From a virus: a DNA stretch of 64,000 bases. Made by a program: the position numbers and the translations under genes. This document shows positions 25,804 to 37,800 of the stretch, piece after piece (positions within the stretch are counted from its first letter, which is position 1; each line of letters starts with the position of its first letter). Location of the stretch: the IMG/VR virus record IMGVR_UViG_3300040770_000181, positions 17,251 through 81,250 of that record; one strand, given 5' to 3'. The notes below the pieces were generated by a model. That model saw nothing but the letters and a program-made list of their open reading frames with translations. It searched no databases and had not been told where the DNA came from.

Positions 25804-28800
25804 TTAAAATGGAGTACAAGAGTCATCGTTAAGTTCTTCTTGCCAAGTTTCCTCAATTAATTCTTGAGATGTTGTTAAAGTTTTGCCTAACTGTGATTCA
25901 ACATGTTTTCCTATTATGCTAACAAATTCGTTTAAAACTTCATTACTAAGTTCTGCATATCTTTTTTCGATTGCTGCAGTTCTAGTAGCATTAGTTGAAA
26001 TAGCCATATTTAATTTTGCAAACTGTGCAACTTTAGGGCGTAAGTCTATTAATTTTTGTTTATCCTCAGAACTTATAAAATCAAACTCATTAAAATCTAC
26101 ATCCATCAACACTTGCATGTTATCTGAAACTTGTTTAATAGAATCTTTAAATGAATTTAATCTTCCAACTGGACGAGTTCCTTCATAATAATTAGAAGGT
26201 AATACTAATCTAGTAAATCCATATGCATCTAATCTTTCATTTAGTCCTACAATGTCAGTTCCTCCTTGTGGAATACCACTTACTTTTGAAACAACTACAA
26301 CATTATAAAAATGTCTACTTTGTGTACCATTGATAAAATTCTTAGAAAATTTATTATCTCTTTCAAATTCTGCCCAATCTGTAAATCCTTCTCCTTTTGC
26401 AAGATCATCTTTAGCCATTGTACTTCCTGCTATAAATCTAATAACATCTCCAACAACTTTTCCCATTCCAAGGGGAGTTAATGTAACTTCAGTACCATCA
26501 GGAAGCGTGTATGTTCCTGATTGTAATTCAGTACTACGATTAGTTATAGTTTTAGTACCAGCTTTTATTTTAGCAATATTGTCTGGTTGCATTTCTAATC
26601 TACTTTTTGCAGCAACAACTGCAGCTGATGCAACACGTGCTGCTTCTTTAGCTGCTGCCATTATAGCAGGGTCTACAGTTTGTGTAGGTTGTTCAACAGA
26701 AAGACCTAAAATGTTTTCTATAACAGAATCTTCAACCTCTGCTGACGTTAGCAATTTTCCTGTAGCATCTCTTGTTTCTATTACTTTATCATATCCATTA
26801 TCTAAAGCAGATTCTCTTTTAGTATCATAAAATTCCTGAGCTCTAAAGGAATCTCCCCAAGCATTGATGGCTTTAAACAAAAACTTTCTTGTTATTTTAC
26901 CAGTCATTTTGCTTTCAGTCACTTGCATTAATGGAACTTTTTCTCCTTTATCATTAGTTGTATAAACTTTTTGTAAAAGTACTCTGTGAATATGAGAGTA
27001 ATCACCCACTTTTCTTCTTCTTGCTTTTTCAGCTTTTCCAACATACGTTTCAGAACTATAAGTAATAAAATCATTTCTTCCTTCTGATGTAAACGGAGAA
27101 ATAGCAATTATTTTAGGGAGTTGCCCTTTTTTTACTGCATCTTTAAGCTTTAAATCAATACTTTCATCAGGATTATAAAGCCTATCATCATACATACTTT
27201 GTAATAATTTTGCTCTTCTTACAGGAACAATATCTGTATTACTATAATTTTCTCTTTCAAACACATTTAGGTTACTAAATTCTGCTAAGTTACTAATATT
27301 TTCTAAGTTAGACAATGTTTCATTGTATATTTTTTGAAAATCATTGTAAGGAAGTAATGTAGTAAATGATATTTTAGATTTGTTTAATCCAGATTGTAAT
27401 AAAGCAACTCTAACTAGCTGAGCGTAAAGGTCTTTGTTCTCAGATTTTAAGTGTTCTCTTAATTCATTAAATCCATATATTACTAAATTTTGATCATAAA
27501 CTTTATTATCCCTACCTGCTAAATATAAGTTATTAACTTTTCCTTGATTTTCTCCTGAATCCATTTTAAGAGAGTTAACTATTATGTTTCCAAATAAAGG
27601 ATGTTCAGTATTTGGTTTGATTCCTTTTAATTCATTTCCAAGAATAGTATCAATATAATCTATTATTTTAACTGAAGATGATTTCTCTGTTTCAGATCCT
27701 AATAAAACTGATTTTATGTTTTGAACAAATTCTGGAGAAGTTTGTATTGCCCAGTCAAACATATCATTTACAGCTTTTTGAGAAACCTTTACAAAGTCTC
27801 TATCATTTAAATTTACATAAGGTAATAAAACACTTTCCATCACTGCTCTTATTTTTGGCTTATCAGATATTAATATCTGAGCAAACGCATCTCTAAAATC
27901 ATTAATAGTTTCTGTTAATGGACCAACAAATGAACTTTCTAATATGTCAGTTACAGACGATATAATAGTTTTTTTAGCTCTCTCAAGTTGAATTCTTTTT
28001 TTAAATACTAAATATGGATCATTAAAGTTTGCTGTATCATGGTTTGTACCTTGTGTTACATTAAACATGTGTGAAGACATCTTAGCATATTTTAAAAACT
28101 CTTTCAAGATATATTGTTGTTGAAGTTTTTGTACATCATCCATGTTATCTCTGTTTTCCTTCTTATTAAAAGGAAGCATTTTATATAATTCTTGTTCAGA
28201 AGGAATACCTAAAACTTCCATTACTTTAGTAGTTTTGTATTCATCCATAGTTTCAGTGGCTATACTATCAATAAACAACCAAGAGTATCCTTTGTTTTCT
28301 ATATTAGCAAGATAATCTCTAATGATTGGTTGGTTCATAAAATATGCAACAGTTTTAATTGGCACACCAAGATCTGATAAAAATAACCAAGTGCTTGTAA
28401 CGTTTGGTGTAGCTCCAAGTTCCATAATCCATGGTCCTTTTGAGATATCCACATATCCATCAATAAACATTCCATTTACATCAGAAATAAAATCACCTGC
28501 AGCATCTTTTATTCTAGAAAGAATAGGTCTTCTTTTTCCATTTACCATTGCTGAGTTATATTCTTGAAAATTAATATTAGGATTTGTAGCAAAAACATTA
28601 CTGTTTGTAGTTCCTCCTAAAATAATTTTATCTGCATCATCAATTAAATCTCCATTTAACCGATCTAAATCTATATAGGTAAGTGATCTTTGTCTTTGTG
28701 CATGTCCTGTTTGTGCAACAGCAGCAATACCAATAGCTTGTTTACCAGAAACAAAAGCATGTCTAAGCCCAGTCATAAACTTTCTGCTTAACATATTTCC

Positions 28801-31800
28801 TACTGATGTATAATCTATTTTTACGTTACCCATTTGTTTTTGAATATCTTCAGATAAAGCTTTTAAACTTGACGCATCATTAGGTTTAACAAGACTAGCA
28901 AAGTTAGACTCATGCGATACTAAATTTTCAAGAGATTGAATATATTCATTTTCTAATGATTTTTTGTAAAGAGTGTCAATTACATCTTCTCTTTGTGTAG
29001 AATATTCCTCAGGAAACATACTTTCCATAAGAGCGTCTTCCATACTACCTAAAGGTAATGAATCTTTTATTCCTGCTACATAATCATCAAAATAACCTGC
29101 ATCATACAACTTACCATATTGTTCTTTTGCTTTATCACCAATACCAAAAAATGGTACAACTTTTAATCTTCCTGCATTGTCAGAAAATAAATTCTTTAAA
29201 TACATAGACAATTTATCAATATCAAAATCCGATCCTGCTTTCTTTACAAGAGCAGAAGGTATAATTACTGAATCCCCAAATTCTTTTGGCAAGAATTTTT
29301 TAATTTTAAATACATCAATAGAGTTTTGTTTTTGAGTAGGAATACGATATGCAATTCCTGCTAAAGCAGCTAGCTCTTTTTGTCCTTCTGGACTGTTATT
29401 AAAATATGCTAAAAGTTCTGCATCCGTTTTCTTAGATTTGAACCATCTACCAACCATAACTTCACAATAACGTTTTCCATCTTCATCCTCGTAAAATTTA
29501 AGTACATCAGAAGAGTAGACAGGCTTACCATTAAGTTCTCCTGTTACAACTCTGTTTTCTTCAAGTAATGCAGAAGACACTTGTACTTTCATTCCTCCTG
29601 ATATTTTAGGACGAACAATGTTTTTATCTGCAATAGAGTAAAGAATGTTTCTAATTTGTTGGTACACAGGAGTAGCTTCAAGAACAACATGCCCTTTTTC
29701 AAAACCTTCAAATGCATCTAACAAGTTATAATTAACTTCTCTTTTAATAATTTCGTCTCTTAATGTGTCAATAAGTTTTGTTCTATCTTTAATTGTATAT
29801 TGTTTTTTCCCATCTACAGTGGATTCTACTAGTCCCAGTTTTTTTAATAAAGAGTTATATCCCTCTATTGTCTTTGCTTCAAGAAGTGCTTGGTTATGTT
29901 TAATTTCTTTGTATAAAGGAGATGCAATTTCTTTTGCTTCTTCTGTACCTACTTCCATCCATGCTGCAAACCTAAGATCAAAATCTTCAATTTTTTTTCC
30001 TTCTTTATCAAAAATTTTAAAATCAACTGGTACACCAGCTTCTAAAAAGTCCATGGTTGCAAGTTTAGTTATCTGAGACCCTTGTGTAACCATAGGCGTG
30101 TCTTTAGAAGGCACTTCAGACTGAACAGCAACAATAGAGAAAGGAATTTTACTAACTGCTCTAAGATCACTTGTTTTAAGAGTACCATCTAGTTCTTCTT
30201 GAGATTGAAAAGGAGTTTCATCAAATGCACCTGTTGAGGTGTATAAAGGAGAAACTTTTTCTGTTCCCACTTTACTACCAGAAGCAAACACAGCATAATC
30301 AATATCCTCTTTTTGCATCTTATTATAAAGTTTAATTGCATTAGAGTTAGGATTCATTATGTGTAAGATTCTAAAAGATAATGGTACCAATGCAAACTTA
30401 TGCAAAACAATATCATTATAATTTCTTCCATTATCTTTACTTCCTCTAGTAATAGGTTTGATAGGAGTGTATGTACTTTTTATTTCAGGGTTTCCTGCTT
30501 TAAATAATACTTTTTCTTCATCAGACAATTTAATTCCTTTAACATTCTTTTCATAAGCAATGTCAAACATGTATTGTCTTTCATTAGCCTCAGTCCATGA
30601 CCCATCTCTTAATTTAAAAACTCTATTTGCTTTTAATGTAATGTATCCACCACCATCTGTTTCTTCATAAGCATCATCATAATCTTGTAAATCATTTACA
30701 CTTAATACATCTTCTGCAGTTATAGTTCTAAAATGGTCTCTTAACATATCTGTATGACCAATATCTCCTTCTGCATATCCTTTATCTTCATTGTAAAGTT
30801 TATTAAGAGAAGTGTTAACAACAGAAGAATTACTAATTAAAGGTTGCCCAGGAGAATTAAAGTTTTTAATACGTTTTAATTCATCTTTATATTGGTAAGG
30901 ATCTGAATAAATAATTTTGTGTAACTCTATGTTAGAAATCATATAATTAGCTGCCAACAATCTTAACTCCTGTAACAATGTTTCAGGTGTTAAATTTTCC
31001 ATTTCATTAAATAACAATTCTTTAACTACAAAACCATCTTCTGTATATTCAGTTATTTGATATTGTGCTAACAAGTCAGCAGTTTCATTTGCTTCTTTTT
31101 CTATAAAAGCTTGAACAGCTGCATCTATTTTAGCTTGATACCCTTTAAATGCAGCACCTTTTCCATAACCATAATAAAGTTGTTCTGCTGAATACTTAGA
31201 GTTAGCAGTAGACATTATTTCATTGTGTAATGCATCTCCTAAAATAGATTTAAAAAAACGTAAATCTGTTGTGTTTCTTCCTTTTACTGAAGGAATGTTT
31301 CTTTTTTCTTTTGCTAAATTTACTTCAGCAAAAAAGTAATCTCTAAAAATTTCTTTATGTTTGTCTAACTTGTACGTAGCATTACTAACAAATGGAGAAT
31401 CGGCAGTGTGCATCTTAACAAAATATTCTAATGACGCATCCCCAGGAACAAGATTTGCATACTTTCCTGATATGTTAAGATTTATTTCTTGAACAATTCT
31501 TTCTTTAATAGATTGTTTAGAAGATTGTTTTTTCTTACCAGTAGATTCATTGTTAGTACCATCAATAATAGTAACTTTTAATAAATCATTAGTTCCTTGT
31601 TTTCTACCACCATTACCAATAAGGTCAAACATTTTTCCAAGTAATACAGAACCTTTAGTAAAACTGTCAGTTAATAAATATTTGTAAGCAGTACCGTCTA
31701 ATTCACTAATACTCTTCATTTTAGAAAGAGTGTTATGTAAATCACTAACAACATTAGTTCCAATAAATGTTTGAGACCTTTCACCATTAATATTAAAGTA

Positions 31801-34800
31801 AGTACTCTCATGATCAGGTTTATCTAATATAGCTAGTACAACACTTAACTGACTAAGACGTTTGTCAATATTTAATGTTCTTGCATTTACAACTGTTATA
31901 GCAGAATCTCCTTCTGTTTGTTTACCATTTGCATCTGTAATCATTTGAGGATCTCCTATTACAACAAGAGATTCTTTTATTTTAGTAACAGCTTCAAAAA
32001 ACAAAGCACGTTGTGTGTCATCTAAATTAAACTTAACATCTCTTAATGTAATATTAATTCCAAGGTTTTTTAAAAAATTTACATAACCTTCTGGAGCTTT
32101 TACATTAAATTCTGGTAATGCTTTTAGTTTAGCTGAAGCATAAAATTTATAATTTTCCTTATTATAAGTAAAGAAAGGTGATTGATCTTGTTTAATTGTT
32201 TGAGACATTTTACTAATCAATTCTCTTTTTTGTTGTTTTGATGCATTGTTAAGAGTAGTGTCTCCAATAACAACAGACCCATCTCCTAAAACAAATACAG
32301 TTACAATATCTGCATTTTGTTTTTTCATAGATTTCCAGAAAGATGCAATCAATTGAAAGTCATGTGCTTTAATATCAGCTAGATTTAATGTAGTGCCAGG
32401 TTTTTTTCCTGTCATTCTTGAATACAATAAAGAATAGTTGTCATTCTTCATAGCCATTCCATTAAGTTTTTTAAACATGTCTTCAATATTAACAGAGTTG
32501 TGTAACTCACTAACAAGATCTATGTAAACTTTATCTGCAGGCAATAATGTTCTACCACCAATAGATGATGGTTTGTTCTTTAAGACACCGTCTATTAGTT
32601 GTTTTTCTGGAAGTGTTCCTAACATTAACTTAATAGCACTATTTGATTTTCTAAATGAATCAATCTTATCAGCACCATCGTATTCTCCTTTACCAGTAGT
32701 AGAAGCAGAATCATCTTCTAAAACAATCTCATCATTTTCATCAAAGTCTACTGAGTAAGATTTTAAATTAAGTACATGCTCTTTAACAATATTATCCCAT
32801 TGTGCAGAAACTGTTCTGTAAAGAGTTGTAAAATTATTAGCACCTATAATATCATCAGCTGAAATTGCTGTAGTTCTTTTTATTGAAATTAAGTTTAAAA
32901 CTTCTGCTTTTAACCTAGTATATAATTCTGTTTTATTAATACTTTCTATAGTGAACACACTCTTATCATCTTTAATCATGTTTGCTAGAGTTGAATAAGT
33001 CATGTGTTGTATAATGTCATGAAATTGTACTTCAGGAATTCCTACAACACGAAATGCAGAAGTAGCATCCCCAGTAGCATTAGCTACATCAATGATTCCT
33101 TTGTTAGCATAGGAAAGCCCACTAGTATAAGGATTATAGTCTTTATAGTATCCATTACCTATTTTACTAAATAATTTTTGTGTATTGCTCAATGCTGCCT
33201 CACCTGTAAAAAATTCCTTTATAAACGCAACAAGTTCACTAAACATTCTTGATATAAGAGAACCTCCTTTTTTTCTGTCAGCAATTTTGCCTGTCATAAC
33301 AAAGTCTCTAAATTCTTCAGCTAGCTCTTCTTTTAATTGTTCGTTTGTTGCTACACTATATGCAATTCTTTCTCCTGTAAACCTATCAATGTAAGTTCCT
33401 TTTCTATCTCTAAATTCATCTATAATTGTTTGTTTATCAGCAGGACCTGTAAACATTTTCCACACTGCTTCAAACACTTCATGGTAAGCTGTACCTGCTT
33501 CTGCATTCTCATAAATATATATAGCACCATCATGTAACATTCCCCAAGCTTGTCTACCATTAGTAGCTTGAATAATATTCTTCACTCTATATACAGGAAC
33601 GTTTGGAAAGTTTGCTTTTATAAACTCTTCAACTTGTGCCCAGTTTTCTGGAGGAATAGTTTGTGATACATACTCTTGAACTAATCTATAGTTATCATCA
33701 TTTACAGGAGTAGGAGGAGGAATGTCATCACCAGCATCTAAAACTGTAACAGGAGCTGCTTGTCCAACTGGAGGATCAGCAACTGCTGGTTGATTAGGCA
33801 TTTGTGAAGCTTTTACAAAAGGTTCAACTTTTGCTTCTATAGATTTTATAAATACACTAGCAGCTTTTTGTTGTGCAATATCTCTTTGCTGTTCTTCTGT
33901 TTTATTCATATCTGCTGGTGCCACTGGATATGTTAATGACAGTTTTATAATAGCAGGCAGAGTTTGATCTAAATCTAAAGTAACTTTTCCTGTTGGAGCG
34001 ATAGTAAAAACAAGGTTTCCAAACACAGGATGAGAAATAGTATTAAGACCATCCATTACAAAAACAGGAGTTACAGGAGCTGGCCTAGTTAAAGCATCGT
34101 ATTCTGCAACTAATGCAGTTAGACCGTTAGCATCATCCCATGCTTTCATTGCAGCATCTAGAGCTTCAAGAGTTATTAACTGTTGATTAGAATCTCTAAT
34201 TGCTTTCTGAACTACTTTATCATTTTTTCTTTCATTAACTAACACATTAATTTTTTCAGCTAATATTTCTGCTGGACTTTTTTGAGTAGCTTTTTCAGCA
34301 GCTTTATCAGCAGCTTCTTTTTCTTCTCTATATTTCTTAGCTAAAGATTTTTTTATTACACTATAAGCAAAATTTATTTCATCTTGAGATGTTCCAGTAG
34401 ACTGTATTTCAATAGCAGGTAAAGATTTTTCTTTATTGACCTCTACATTAAATGCAGCATCTATAGTAAAATAAACATTACCAATAGTTGCATTGTTATA
34501 TATATTTTCTGTTACTCCATCAAACACAACAGTACTTGCTGTAGGTGTAGGGGTAACAGTAGGTGTAACAGTAGGTGTAACAGTTACAGTCACTGCAGGT
34601 TTAGTTGCTGTAGGTGCTGTTTTTGTTCTTACAGGAATATCAAATCTTTCTTTATTACCATCTAATGTAAAATAAATAGCTTTTCTATTAGTAGGTTGAT
34701 CTTCTGATATAGGTCTAAATTGTGTAGCCAAAGGAATTTCTTTAGCTGATCTATTCTTTCCATCAGGAGTTTTATTAGATAATAAGTAAGATTGATAGTT

Positions 34801-37800
34801 TTGCCAAACAACTTTGTTAACACTACCATCAGAATTAACTCCAGTTATTTGTATATAAGGAATGTTAACAGCATCTGATTTATTAACAACAGAAGAGTTT
34901 GTATTAAGATACATGTTGTTTAACAAATAAAGAATGTCAGTTTTTCTTTCAAGAAGTCCACTAGGTGTAAAGTCAAAAGCTTTTTGAGAGTCTTTATTTA
35001 AACCAGACATAAAAAGTTTTTGAACCATTTTACCTTCTTCGTTTTGAGCAGACTCAAACCAAATGTTATTATACCCAGCATCTTTTCTTCTACCATCAGG
35101 ATATTTTGCAATTCCCCAGTATACCACTGTTTTTAACCAGTCAAATAATTCTTTTGAATCTTCAGAAATTTCTCCCTGTTTCATTGTGTTCTTTGTAATT
35201 TGTAACATTACATCAAACATTGTTTCAGCCTCAGTAGAATTAAACTTTCTATTAAAAAGTTTAGCCATACCAACACCTGCAATTCTTAAGAATACTCTAC
35301 CTTTTGGAGATTCAAAAATAACATTGTTTTCATCAACAGTATCTCCTGTTGATGCCACCTCAACCACTTTATTTTGACGTAAAGTATCTTGAGTTATTAA
35401 TCCTGCGTCTTCTGCAGATGTTCTAGCATCAGAGGGTACAGTTGTAATTCCTTTTGAATCTGTTGTAGTAACCAATTCAGGTATACCAAAAGAAGCTGTG
35501 ATAGCTTCTGAATAAGGAGCGTCTGTAAGAGCTAATTGTTCATCTCTCCATTCTTTATATCTTTTTTCTAAGACAGCTACATCATCAGGATGAGTGTCAT
35601 CTCTAAACATTGAACCATAAACTTTTTGTCCTGCTGCGTTGTAATAATTTCCTTTTAATTCAGCTGCAGGAAACACTTGATAAATACCATTATTAATAGC
35701 ATCACCACCTTCAGGAATTCTAACTCCTTCTTGGTCAACAGGAAATCCTTCTTCATCAGTCATAACTAATACAATAACGTCATCATTACTATATTTAGCT
35801 CTATCTTTTGCAGATAAGTCTGACATTAAATGTTCTACAAGACCAGGTATAACATCGTTTTCTGTTTTATTTGTAACAACTTGTCCACGGATCTCATCTC
35901 GGTTTTTAAACGTATGTAAGTTATTACCAAATATATTAGCTCTCTTTTGATGAGGTTTACCATCATCAACAGGTTTAGTACTAGTTACCACCTGCATATC
36001 AGTTTTTTTAGGAGCAGCTTCATAAGGTCTAGTTCCAAAGAAATTTTGAACACTGTTCATGAGGGTTCCAAGAAATGATTTTTTTAATTCTTCATTTTCT
36101 TGCATTTTAATAGCTTCTAGTCTTAAAGTTTCAATGTCAGCAGCGTATTGTTCAAAAGCAGCAAGTATTTCTGCTTTAGCAATTTGTTCATTAATTAACT
36201 TATCAATGCCTTTATCTAAATCTGCTATTTCTTCAATTACTTTTTCTAACTGTGCATTAAGTTTTGGTATACCAAGTTCTTCATAAAAATCATTTAGGTC
36301 AGCTTCTAGTTCTAAAACTTGAGCTGTAAACCCTTGTTTGTTATCAATAAAATATTGTGCTCCTTCTTCTCCTAACATTTTTTCAAGGTTAGCTTGTAAA
36401 GCATCAATAGACAATGGTACATTAGGATTATCTTCTTTAATACGTTTAATGTAATCATTAAATATAGATAAAGTTCTTTGAAGAGTATCTTCAATTTGTT
36501 TTAATAAAGACTCATTAGATTTAATAGCATCTGAAGTTATTTTAATAACATCATCTAATACATTAATATCATCTTTTAATTGCTTAATCATATCTCTACC
36601 TGATTCAGGAAGAGTTTCTAAGGTGTCTAAAAAGTCTTTAAAGAAAGGAATGTTACTTTCTAAGTCTTCTTTTTCTTCTTTTAATGTTTTAGTTTCAGCT
36701 TCAACAGTAGTATGAAGATCTGCAAGAGCAGCAATTGTTCTTCTTAAAATTACATTAGGTCTTTTTCTAACAGTCCCTTTAGCAGTTAAATCTCCTTTTG
36801 CTTGTTCTCTATCTCTTATTTCTTCTAACGCTGCTTTTTCTTTTTCAAATCTTTCTTTATTTCTTTCTAATTTTTTAGTAATTTCTTCAACACGTTTAAC
36901 TCCATTAGTATAAAGGTCAGAAATAATACTATTACGAACTTTTAATCTTTCAGATACAGTTGTTTTTGCTTTTCCAAATTCTACTAAAGCAGTTTGTTCT
37001 GCAGCAGTTAATTCTCCAACAGCAACTAACATAGCTTGTTTGTAATCTTTTTGAGCAACAAATTGATTATTCCAAACTTCTTTTCTTTGTACAACACCAT
37101 TATCATCTACATAAGCAAATGTAAGTCTGTCCTTAGCATGATTGTATTCAAGTCTTCCTCTTACAGGCTGTCCCTTAGAATCTTTAATATTGTAATTTTT
37201 ATATATTTTATTTTGATTAGCTTCTAAAAATTTATATTTAGGGTTAGCTAACATTTCACTAGACTTAGTTAATGAATAAGAATTAAACTCTGCTTCAGAA
37301 ACATCTCTAATAACTCCGTTAGAACCTTTTATTTTTATTGTACCATCTTCATTTTTTCCTAATACAGTTAATCTAGGTTGACTAAATACTGCAGCACCTT
37401 TAGCTGTATAAGCAATTGTTTTACCTAAAGCATATTCAGTTCCTATTTCAACTTGTCTATCTCCATTTTTAGTTTTAATAGTAATTTTTTCTTTAGGAGT
37501 TTCTTCTGCAAGCTTTTTTTCTCCAGCAGGTTTTTCTGTATAGTTTTCAGGTTTGTTTTTTATATCTTGATATTCTTTTACAAATTCTCTTCTACGCATA
37601 GCAAGTTCAATTACATCTTGCAATGCAACTTTAAGATCATCTTTGTCTAATGTGTCAGAATCTGCAACATCAGCTAAAGCACCTTTAATTGATTCTTCAC
37701 TAGGAATACCACTTACCATAACATCTTCCAACACAGCCATTGTATTCACTCCAGCAACTGCAAGTTCAGAGTTTAGTTCTGGTAATCTTCTATCGTAGTC

